9,156 nt of DNA. Source: Gammaproteobacteria bacterium. GTDB lineage: Bacteria; Pseudomonadota; Gammaproteobacteria; HK1. Below the pieces are notes generated by a model. It did not search any database. It was not told where the DNA came from and was given only the letters and a program-made list of their open reading frames with translations. The DNA lies in assembly GCA_020444775.1 (NCBI GenBank), contig JAGRHX010000162.1, forward strand, positions 1 to 9,156, in the 5' to 3' direction. This document shows, in pieces, positions 1 to 6,899 of this stretch (position 1 is its first letter; each line of letters opens with the position of its first letter). The translations under genes were made by a program, and so were the position numbers.

Positions 1-1176
<1,176 letters not shown>

Positions 1177-1191
1177 CGGGGAGGAATCATC

Positions 1192-1953
1192 ATGAGTGAA
1201 CAGACTGCAACCGCCGCCGATGTCCAGGCCCCTGCCCACACGCCCGAGTCGGAGCTGCCGCTACTGGTCAAAGTGAGCCGCGCGCTACGCAGCTTCGTCC
1301 AGTTCTTCGGTCTGATCGGGTCGTGGATGATCCTGCCGCTGATCCTGGTCACCATGTGGGACGTGGGGATCCGTTCGTTCGGTGCCTGGCAGATGGACAT
1401 GCGCGACCAGTACGGTTGGATATTCGAGTCCACCGTGCTGCAGGAGTGGGAGTGGCATTTCCACACCGCGCTGTTCGCGCTGGTGCTGGGCTATGGCTAC
1501 ATCTGGAACACCCACGTGCGGGTGGACCTGGTGCGCGAGACCTTGAGCTTTCGAAAGAAGGCCTGGCTGGAGTTTCTGGGCACCACCTTCTTCCTGCTGC
1601 CCTATTGCGCGGTGGTGACCTACTTCGCGTTCGAGTACGCCTACGACTCCTGGGCCATCAGCGAGATCTCGGCGTCCACCGTCGGCCTCTCGCATCGCTG
1701 GATCATCAAGTCGGTCCTGGTCCTCGGTCTGATCCTCGCGGGGCTTGCGGGTCTCGCGGTCTGGTGTCAGACCGTGGTCGTGCTGTTCGGTCCGCAGAAC
1801 ATCCGTTTCAAGCTGATGACGCTGGAATGGCCCGAGGAGGCCGGTGGTAAGATCGAAGGCAAGGAGCGTTTGAAGCTCGAGGAGCTCGATGACCTGCTCG
1901 AGGTCAAGGCTCGCGAGCGCGAGGAGCGATTGAAGGCACAGGGCAAGGCCTGA
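1192..1953 (+). CDS. dctQ: TRAP transporter small permease, DctQ family
   Basis: This is the small membrane subunit that pairs with DctM. It has 253 residues. The ATG is preceded by GGGGAGGA ending about 6 bases upstream, a strong ribosome-binding site. About four membrane helices are seen, near residues 40-58, 85-105, 127-148 and 170-198. The stretch from residue 86 (EWHFHTALFALVLGYGYIW, then NTHVRVDLVRE) is the typical DctQ signature of the mannitol/chloroaromatic-class small subunits. It is longer than a minimal DctQ (usually about 160-200). It has a roughly 30-residue soluble N-terminus and a very charged C-terminal tail, about residues 212-253 (KERLKLEELDDLLE, then KAREREERLKAQ). That tail should form an amphipathic or coiled-coil helix in the cytoplasm. 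The gene is followed by a terminator, so it looks like the last gene of the transporter operon. Confidence 0.94.
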   Translation: MSEQTATAADVQAPAHTPESELPLLVKVSRALRSFVQFFGLIGSWMILPLILVTMWDVGIRSFGAWQMDMRDQYGWIFESTVLQEWEWHFHTALFALVLGYGYIWNTHVRVDLVRETLSFRKKAWLEFLGTTFFLLPYCAVVTYFAFEYAYDSWAISEISASTVGLSHRWIIKSVLVLGLILAGLAGLAVWCQTVVVLFGPQNIRFKLMTLEWPEEAGGKIEGKERLKLEELDDLLEVKAREREERLKAQGKA

Positions 1954-2023
1954 CACGCTGTTCATCGCTTGCCGTGCCCACCCACCGACTCGGGGTGGTT
2001 GCTGGTTGGTCTTGAGAGACGCC

Positions 2024-2053
2024 AAGGGGCGGCGCGTGAGCACCGCCCCTTTT
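2024..2053 (+). terminator. Rho-independent terminator after dctMQ
   Basis: A 9-bp perfect stem, AAGGGGCGG (2024-2032) with CCGCCCCTT (2043-2051), has a 10-base loop and runs into TTTT (2050-2053). It lies 70 bases after the dctQ stop and 70 bases before the next gene. It probably ends the transporter transcript. It also argues against any coding start upstream of 2053 for the following gene. Confidence 0.75.
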
Positions 2054-2122
2054 GCATTGTGGTGCGGTCGCGCCGAGTATGGGGTCGATGCTGAATCTCT
2101 TCACTGTCACGGCGGTCATCAC

Positions 2123-2605
2123 ATGAGCCTGGACAAGTACTTCAAGCGCTATGTGTACGACGAGGAGAAGACCCCATATGCCACGCCGGTACGGCGTCTG
2201 AGTCGACGTCAGGCCGACTACGAGGTGTATGCGTACACCTTGTTCATCGGCATCCTGTTCGCGGCCGTCGCACTGGTCGCAGTGACCGGCAAGCTACCGC
2301 AGGGCAAGCTCATGGGGGTGGGTTTGTACGCCTTCAGCGTGGTCTGCGCGGCGCTGATCTTCGGTTTCCTCAAGCATCATCTGGCGGCGCTGTATTGCGC
2401 GCTGACGCCGATCTCGGCCGTCCTTTACTATCTGACCTGGGGCTTCCCGCCAAACCTCGGCGGACTCGACCAGGCGCTGATCATGATCTTCGTGCTGCTC
2501 TGGGCACGCTACTCCTGGCGGGTCCTGCAGCTCGGGCGCTTCTACCCGCATATGTCGGAGCGCGTGGTCGAGCGGGACGATGCGGGCCCGCCGTCGAGCG
2601 GCTGA
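2123..2605 (+). CDS. Small integral membrane protein, unknown function
   Basis: I do not recognise this 160-residue protein. The ATG at 2123 was chosen because an earlier in-frame start (2006) would read through the terminator hairpin at 2024-2053 and add an unstructured tail; no strong Shine-Dalgarno is seen before 2123. The N-terminal about 36 residues are charged (MSLDKYFKRYVYDEEKTPYA, then RRLSRRQ). Four hydrophobic helices follow, at about residues 37-55, 63-82, 86-105 and 115-130, and the tail is short, polar and acidic. No catalytic motif or signal peptide is evident. Its stop is only 3 bases before the next possible start, so it is very likely co-transcribed and translationally coupled with the 2TM protein. 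Reading frame, codon bias and hydrophobic pattern support a real gene; the function is open. It may be a small accessory protein of the transporter locus, but nothing shows this directly. Confidence 0.75.
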   Translation: MSLDKYFKRYVYDEEKTPYATPVRRLSRRQADYEVYAYTLFIGILFAAVALVAVTGKLPQGKLMGVGLYAFSVVCAALIFGFLKHHLAALYCALTPISAVLYYLTWGFPPNLGGLDQALIMIFVLLWARYSWRVLQLGRFYPHMSERVVERDDAGPPSSG

Positions 2606-2608
2606 GCA

Positions 2609-2932
2609 TTGGCCGGGCTCATGCACGCGGTGCTCTCGGTGCGGGCCTATTACCTGCACCGCACCTGTTTCTGGTCGGGCATGGCGCTTTTGCTGTTGCT
2701 GAACCTGGCGCTGGGGGGGGGATGGTGGACCTTCTGGCCGATGGGTATCTGGTCGGTGCTGCTGCTTCTGCATTTCTGTGTGTTCAGGAGCCTGCACGTG
2801 GACCAGGGTTGGGCACGCGAACGCGCGCGTGACCTGCAGGCACGCAGCTACGATCTCAGTCACATCAAGGACATCGGCCAGCGCATCAAGGACGACCACT
2901 ACAGCGTCCGGCCGAGCGATGACCGCGACTGA
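2609..2932 (+). CDS. 2TM-domain small membrane protein
   Basis: This small protein has 107 residues from TTG 2609, or 103 from ATG 2621. TTG 2609 sits 3 bases after the previous stop and would suit translational coupling; ATG 2621 is equally possible, and neither has a convincing Shine-Dalgarno. Two hydrophobic helices lie at about residues 22-34 and 42-60, joined by a short Gly/Trp turn (GGGWWTFWP). The order (basic-aromatic lead-in, helix, WWTFWP turn, helix, HFCVF, then a charged amphipathic region) resembles the 2TM domain found in many bacterial small proteins and at the N-terminus of some histidine kinases. The tail, ARERARDLQARSYDLSHIKD onward, is charged and probably cytoplasmic. The role is unknown. 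The turn is encoded across a G9 run (2713-2721), a possible slippage site. Confidence 0.72.
   Translation: MAGLMHAVLSVRAYYLHRTCFWSGMALLLLLNLALGGGWWTFWPMGIWSVLLLLHFCVFRSLHVDQGWARERARDLQARSYDLSHIKDIGQRIKDDHYSVRPSDDRD
2713..2721 (+). repeat. G9 homopolymer inside the 2TM-protein gene
   Basis: Nine consecutive G residues encode the Gly-Gly-Gly turn between the two membrane helices. A tract of this length is prone to slipped-strand insertion or deletion and would shift the frame between the two helices. It is also a classic site of sequencing error, but the frame downstream remains open and gives sensible protein, so nine is consistent with an intact gene. Confidence 0.8.
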
Positions 2933-2989
2933 CTTCCTCTCGCCGGTGACCGGCGTGGCGGGCCAATCCGACTACTGCGGGATCCTTCC

Positions 2990-3437
2990 ATGAGCTTGAA
3001 TCTGGGCGTCGTCGGGCTGGGCGCGAACGGTGAAGATGGCGAACCAGGTGCTGTGTGGCATTCATGTCGCCGCGACCGCCGAGGCGCTGGCATTGGCGAC
3101 GCGTGCCGGGGCCGACCCGAACGTGGTATACGAGGTGCTGGGTAGTGGCGCGGCGAGCTCGTTCGTCTGGCAGAGTCGAGTGCCGAACATCATCAAGGGC
3201 GACTACAGCCCGCGTGGGGTGGTCGATATCTTCAAGAAGGATCTGGGCATCGCCTTGGATGCGGCGCGTGCCCTGGATATGCCAGTGCCACTGGCCGCGG
3301 TGACGCTACAGCAATTCCTGGCTGCCGCTGCGCTCGGCTACCAACGCGCCGACGACGCGGCGGTGGTCAAGGTCTACGAGCAGCTGGCCGGCATCGATAT
3401 CGCGGCGTCTGCCGGAAAATCCGGGCGCCGTGACTGA
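2990..3437 (+). pseudogene. 3-hydroxyisobutyrate dehydrogenase-family gene, internally deleted
   Basis: Intact members are about 290-300 residue NAD(P)-dependent beta-hydroxyacid dehydrogenases (3-hydroxyisobutyrate, tartronate-semialdehyde, L-threonate types): an N-terminal Rossmann domain, then a helical C-terminal domain. The ATG at 2990 encodes MSLNLGVVGLGA, the start of the Rossmann beta-alpha unit. At about 3025/3026 the sequence jumps, one frame over (codons from 3027), to TVKMANQVLCGIHVAATAEA, which begins at the catalytic-lysine segment. The C-terminal domain then runs intact to 3437. About 150 residues, nearly the whole NAD domain, are missing. Read from 2990, the frame stops at 3143-3145 after 51 codons. 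The C-terminal half could still be translated from GTG 3030 or ATG 3036 as about 134 residues, but it has no cofactor site and no clear ribosome-binding site. I judge it non-functional as a dehydrogenase. An assembly collapse is the main alternative. Confidence 0.88.
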
Positions 3438-3471
3438 TCGTTGCGATTGACCATCAGAGCCGGTTCTGCTG

Positions 3472-3512
3472 GCTCGGTCGTGCGTATGTGATGCAATCCG
3501 GGGCGACCGAGC
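3472..3512. promoter_or_regulatory. Inverted repeat upstream of the dioxygenase gene
   Basis: GCTCGGTCG (3472-3480) and CGACCGAGC (3504-3512) form a perfect 9-bp inverted repeat with a 23-base spacer. The half-site centres are 32 bp apart, about three helical turns. It sits 34 bp before the dioxygenase start and after the broken dehydrogenase gene. It could be an operator bound by a dimeric regulator or a leader hairpin. No U-tract follows, so it is not a standard terminator. The assignment is inferential. Confidence 0.4.
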
Positions 3513-3545
3513 ACGTTGGTTTGGAACGAGGTCGAGGTGAGACGT

Positions 3546-4469
3546 ATGTCGGCGAATGTCACGAGCCCAACCGTATCGTCGGTGCAACCAACAGCGTCCA
3601 GGCCGCTTCGCGCTGTTGGCGAGCGGCCGTTCGAAGTGCGTCCGCTCGGCGCCCTGGGGGCCGAGATCGTCGGGGTGGATCTGGCCGAGCCGATGAGCGA
3701 TGAGCTGTTCGCGCACATCTACCAGACCTTTCTCGACCACCAGCTATTGCTGTTCGGCGAGCAGGCATTACCTCCGGATGCGCAGGTGGCGTTCGCGCGA
3801 TTCTTTGGCGAGGTACAGATTCATGTGATGAATCAATACCACGCGAGCGGCCATCCGGAGCTCTATTACCTGAGCAACCTGGACGAGCACGGCCAGCCGA
3901 ACGGCCGTCATCCGGATCGCGGTACGCTCCACTGGCACACCGATGGCTCATGGCGCGAGCGCACCGGGCACGCAACCATCATGTACTCGGTCGAGGTTCC
4001 CTCGGAAGGCGGAGAAACCCACTTCTGTGACATGTATGGGGCGTACGAGGCGCTGGACGATGCTATCCGGCAGCGACTGCAGGGACTGAAAGCGGTGCAC
4101 AACCTCGACTTCTCGCGCACCCGACGGCATGGCGAGGACCCGATGAGCGAAGAGCAGCGACGCGCCGTGCCGCCCGTCGCGCACCCTATCGTGCGTCGTC
4201 ACCCCGAGACCGGACGACGCGCCGTGTTCTTGGGTGACCACGCGGAATCAGTGATCGGCATGAGTTACGTCGAGGGTCGGGCGCTGATCGAGCATCTCAA
4301 CGCCAGCATAATCCGCCCGGAGCTGGTCTACCGTCATCACTACCGGCCCGGGGAGCTGGTGGTCTGGGACAACCGCTGCGTGCTGCATCGCGCGACCAGC
4401 TATGATGCGGCCCGCGAGCGACGCGTGATGCGTCGCTGCACCATTCTCGGCGATCGGCCGTTCGCGTGA
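3546..4469 (+). CDS. TauD/TfdA-family Fe(II)/2-oxoglutarate dioxygenase
   Basis: This is a non-haem iron oxygenase that couples 2-oxoglutarate decarboxylation to hydroxylation of a substrate; relatives act on taurine, alkyl sulfates or 2,4-D. It has 307 residues from ATG 3546, which has AGGTGA 5 bases upstream; the in-frame start at 3516 lacks this and was rejected. The iron triad is visible: His131 and Asp133 in LHWHTDGSW, and His281 in RCVLHRAT. Arg292 and Arg296 lie 11 and 15 residues after His281, the spacing of the 2-oxoglutarate-binding arginines in TauD. The N-terminal beta region (GAEIVGVDLAEPM, then FLDHQLLLF) is also typical, and the length is normal for the family. The gene looks fully intact, unlike its broken upstream neighbour. 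Its stop lies 10 bp from the convergent amidohydrolase stop. The substrate cannot be predicted; family alone does not make it a taurine enzyme. Confidence 0.93.
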   Translation: MSANVTSPTVSSVQPTASRPLRAVGERPFEVRPLGALGAEIVGVDLAEPMSDELFAHIYQTFLDHQLLLFGEQALPPDAQVAFARFFGEVQIHVMNQYHASGHPELYYLSNLDEHGQPNGRHPDRGTLHWHTDGSWRERTGHATIMYSVEVPSEGGETHFCDMYGAYEALDDAIRQRLQGLKAVHNLDFSRTRRHGEDPMSEEQRRAVPPVAHPIVRRHPETGRRAVFLGDHAESVIGMSYVEGRALIEHLNASIIRPELVYRHHYRPGELVVWDNRCVLHRATSYDAARERRVMRRCTILGDRPFA

Positions 4470-4479
4470 GCGCCTTGGA

Positions 4480-5718
4480 TCAGCCGTCCTGCTGGCGGGC
4501 GGTGAGAATGCTTGCCGCGGCATCGGTCAGCACCTGGCAGCCCAGCACGATGTCGTCGGCCCGGCTGTCCTCAGCGAAATCGTGACTGATGCCGTCGATG
4601 CTCGGAATGAATAGCATGGCGCACGGAATGTGATGGCTTATTACCATCGGATCGTGTCCGGCCGCGCTGGGCATGCTGACCCAGCGTCCGCTGGCGTGCT
4701 GCTCGGCCGCGTTACGTAGATGCGCTTGCAGCGCCTCATCCATGATTGTCGGCCGTACCGGTTCGCGGGACCGTGCGAAGTCTATGCTGACCGGGCCGGC
4801 CGCGCTCATCTGGCTGGCAATCTGTGCGGCGCTGGCCTCCATCGCATCGAGCAGCGCGTCATCCGCGTCACGCATCTGTAGCATCATCCGGGCCCGACCC
4901 GGAATGATGCTCGGCGCGCCCGGCTCGAAGTCGGCGCGGCCGATGGTCCAGACGGTTCGCTCTCCCGCCAGCTGTCGGAACGCCTGGTTGATCGCGTGTC
5001 CGAACTCGATGAGGGCCATGCCGGCGTCGCGGCGCAGGGCCATCGGTGTCGTGCCGGCGTGATTTTGTTGCCCATCGAAGCGGACCTCATAGCCGCGGAT
5101 ACCGACGATACCGGTTACCACCCCGATGCGTTTGTCGTCGGCTTCCAGATACGGTCCCTGCTCGATGTGCGCCTCCAAGTAGGCGAACTGACGATGCGGG
5201 TCCAGACGGGCGTGGGCGCGGCCGGACAGCCCGGCCTCGACCAGCGCATCCTGCAGGCTCTGTCCCGCGGCGTTTCGGGATTCGGCCACGCTCTGTGAAT
5301 CCAGCACGCCGCACCAGGCACGGCTGCCCAGGCAGCCGAGAAAAGTGCCTTCCTCATCGATCCATGAGGCGACGTCGACGGCCAGATGACGGGTCCTCTC
5401 GTCCTCCGCCAGGGCCCGAGCGACCTCGAGGCCGTAGATCACGCCAAGTGCGCCGTCCAGCCAGCCGCCCGTGGGCTGGGTGTCGGAATGCGAACCCACC
5501 ACCAGTGCGGGTCCGGGATTGGCGGACTGCCCGATGACGTTGCCGACCCCATCGACGACGGTGGTCAGCCCGGCGGCCTCGAATCGCTCGCACAGCCAGC
5601 GCCGCGAGGCCATGTCGATTTCCGAAAGCGAGGGTCTCACCACGCCATTGCCACAAGCGCCGAAGGTGCGCAGCTGATGGAGATCCTGGAGCAATCGTTC
5701 GGCGTTGATTCGGGGCAC
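4480..5718 (-). CDS. M20-family Zn amidohydrolase (allantoate amidohydrolase / N-carbamoyl-L-amino-acid hydrolase type)
   Basis: The family hydrolyses carbamoyl or ureido C-N bonds (allantoate, ureidoglycolate, N-carbamoyl amino acids, beta-ureidopropionate) with a two-metal site. I chose GTG 5718: AGGAG (minus strand, 5729-5725) lies 6 bases upstream, and the protein then begins with PRINAERLLQDLHQLRTFG, the usual family start. An ATG at 5760 would add an atypical tail through the promoter region. The product has 412 residues, normal for the family. Metal-ligand positions are all present: His77 (VGSHSD), Asp88 (GWLDGALG), Glu123 (DEEGTF, with Glu122 as likely general base), His184 (EAHIEQGP) and His379 (DGISHDF). 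This spacing parallels E. coli allantoate amidohydrolase. The dimerisation/lid segment NHAGTTPMALRRDA begins near residue 219. It is divergent from the aldolase-like gene and is the only minus-strand gene of the catabolic cluster. The exact substrate is uncertain. Confidence 0.92.
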   Translation of the reverse strand: MPRINAERLLQDLHQLRTFGACGNGVVRPSLSEIDMASRRWLCERFEAAGLTTVVDGVGNVIGQSANPGPALVVGSHSDTQPTGGWLDGALGVIYGLEVARALAEDERTRHLAVDVASWIDEEGTFLGCLGSRAWCGVLDSQSVAESRNAAGQSLQDALVEAGLSGRAHARLDPHRQFAYLEAHIEQGPYLEADDKRIGVVTGIVGIRGYEVRFDGQQNHAGTTPMALRRDAGMALIEFGHAINQAFRQLAGERTVWTIGRADFEPGAPSIIPGRARMMLQMRDADDALLDAMEASAAQIASQMSAAGPVSIDFARSREPVRPTIMDEALQAHLRNAAEQHASGRWVSMPSAAGHDPMVISHHIPCAMLFIPSIDGISHDFAEDSRADDIVLGCQVLTDAAASILTARQQDG

Positions 5719-5928
5719 GTCGCTCTCCTGTGCAAAGGTACTGGCGTAGTATAAGGACATGCTTCGCGTTGCGGTCGGCGCCTGATGCGGCGCCCATGGT
5801 TGAGGGCTTCTAGGAAGCCGAGTCGGCGGACGCACCGGCCCGGTGAACTCGCAGACGCTCCCAACCAGACTGATTCAACAGGCCGAGCACGAGCGGGCAA
5901 GATTACCGGTACTAGAGGAGATGGGACG
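5719..5928. promoter_or_regulatory. Divergent promoter region between amidohydrolase and aldolase-like genes
   Basis: These 210 bp must drive both genes. On the minus strand TATACT (5753-5748) is a good -10 candidate and would give a leader of about 22 bases carrying the AGGAG site; no good -35 is seen, which suggests activator dependence. Two CGGCGCC copies (5776-5782 and 5788-5794, 12-bp period) can also pair with each other. GGCTTC-TAG-GAAGCC (5805-5819) is a 6-bp inverted repeat. No convincing sigma-70 promoter is seen for the plus-strand gene. Regulator identity is unknown; no regulator gene is in the window. Confidence 0.5.
5805..5819. repeat. Inverted repeat GGCTTC-N3-GAAGCC in the divergent region
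   Basis: This is a perfect 6-bp inverted repeat with a 3-base centre, midway between the two divergent starts. Its size and position suit an operator, or a small hairpin in the plus-strand leader. No binding protein can be named. Confidence 0.35.
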
Positions 5929-6708
5929 ATGAGTGCTTCGGTTTCGGCACGCCAGGTCGTGCGCAGCAGTTCATTGCAACAACGCGAGCGCGTCTTGCGG
6001 GTGCAGCTCGCTGCTGCGTATCGAATAGTCGAGTATCTGGGTTGGTCCGAGCTCATCTACGGACACCTGACCGTGCGCCTGCCGCGCGAGACGCCGACCT
6101 TCTTGATCAACCCCTATGGGCTGGCCTACGACGAGATCACCGCGTCGAATCTGGTCGAGATCGATATCGAAGGCAACAAGGTCTGTGGCAGTGAATACCC
6201 GGTCAACCGCGCCGGCTTCGTGATTCACTCCGCGGTTCACATGGCGAACAGCATCAATAAGTGCGTGATGCATACGCATACGCGTTCGGGCATGGCCATC
6301 GCGGCTTGTGCCCGGGGACTCGCGCAGGTGCACATGTATTCGACCAACTTCTATAACGACGTCGGCTATCACGATTTTGAAGGTCCGAGCCTGGACACCG
6401 ACGAGCGCACGCGGCTGCTGGCGAGCCTTGGTAACCATCCGGCGCTGATCTTGCGGAATCACGGGCTATTGACGGTTGGCCGTACCATCCCGGAGGCATT
6501 CATCCGCTTGTATCGACTGGAGCGCGCCTGCCAGGTGCAGCTCGATGCAGCGGCCGCGGGAGACCTGCATACGATACCGGAACCGGTGGCACGCCAATCG
6601 CATCTGGATACGCTCAAATTCCTCGAGCTGGAAGCCGAGCCGGGCGCACTGGAGTTCGAGGCGCTGATGCGAAAGATGGATAGACTGGACTCGAGCTATC
6701 GCGACTGA
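5929..6708 (+). CDS. Class II aldolase/adducin-family protein
   Basis: The family includes L-fuculose-phosphate aldolase, other zinc aldolases or decarboxylases, and adducin-like proteins of unknown chemistry. It has 259 residues. ATG 5929 has GAGGAG 8 bases upstream; the longer in-frame start at 5785 adds a low-complexity basic tail and was rejected. Features in order: a helical start; LIYGHLTVRLP (residues 42-52); FLINPYGLAYDEITASNLVE; the zinc ligands His115 and His117 in VMHTHTRSGMA; and His178 in LRNHGLLTVG. The position equivalent to the catalytic Glu of fuculose-phosphate aldolase (Glu73) falls in NRAGFVIH and is Gly96 by my hand alignment, so the metal site is kept but the classic aldolase base is not. 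This pattern is usual in the adducin-like branch. It is divergent from the amidohydrolase and ends before a strong stem-loop. The reaction is unknown. Confidence 0.9.
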   Translation: MSASVSARQVVRSSSLQQRERVLRVQLAAAYRIVEYLGWSELIYGHLTVRLPRETPTFLINPYGLAYDEITASNLVEIDIEGNKVCGSEYPVNRAGFVIHSAVHMANSINKCVMHTHTRSGMAIAACARGLAQVHMYSTNFYNDVGYHDFEGPSLDTDERTRLLASLGNHPALILRNHGLLTVGRTIPEAFIRLYRLERACQVQLDAAAAGDLHTIPEPVARQSHLDTLKFLELEAEPGALEFEALMRKMDRLDSSYRD

Positions 6709-6751
6709 GTCGCGACCATCGGCCAGATTGGGGGGCTTGGCGGGAGAGCAT

Positions 6752-6767
6752 GGTCTGCTGTCAGACC
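6752..6767. repeat. Short hairpin after the aldolase-like gene
   Basis: GGTCTG and CAGACC form a perfect 6-bp stem with a CTGT loop, 44 bases past the aldolase-like stop. It precedes the larger 13-bp stem-loop, and the two together may act in 3'-end formation or stabilisation. Confidence 0.4.
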
Positions 6768-6788
6768 CGGGCAGAGACGACTTTACTC

Positions 6789-6821
6789 GGGCCTCCGGGT
6801 TACGGGCGAACCCGGAGGCCC
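6789..6821. terminator. Strong stem-loop between convergent genes (probable bidirectional terminator)
   Basis: The left arm 6789-6801 and right arm 6809-6821 are perfectly complementary over 13 bp and GC-rich, with a 7-base loop (ACGGGCG). It lies in the 191-bp gap between the ends of the aldolase-like gene (plus) and the RRM gene (minus). No T-run follows on either strand, so it is not a textbook intrinsic terminator. Its position between convergent ends still argues for transcript termination or 3'-end protection. Confidence 0.6.
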
Positions 6822-6899
6822 TGATTCGACCTTCAGCGGCGGGCGCTCAAACTCATTGCCAGATCATGGCGTTCGAACGCGCTGCGTAAGCCGGTGTGC

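Noticed and set aside
1285..2043. 252-codon open frame on the minus strand opposite dctQ
   Set aside because: It is antisense to a clear DctQ gene, would begin within the terminator region, and its composition is biased with no recognisable motif.
2006..2122. N-terminal extension of the four-helix membrane protein
   Set aside because: It would be encoded across the terminator hairpin at 2024-2053 and lacks a ribosome-binding site.
3443..3476. GAGCC...GGCTC short hairpin after the broken dehydrogenase gene as a terminator
   Set aside because: Its arms are only 5 bp with no T-run, and it overlaps the longer inverted repeat that I report instead.
5719..5835. Upstream ATG starts for the amidohydrolase (5835, 5760)
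   Set aside because: GTG 5718 has an AGGAG 6 bases upstream and gives the usual family N-terminus; the upstream residues match nothing and cross the likely -10 element.
5785..5928. 48-residue N-terminal extension of the aldolase-like protein
   Set aside because: It is a basic low-complexity tail overlapping the promoter repeats; ATG 5929 has GAGGAG at the right distance and fits the family length.
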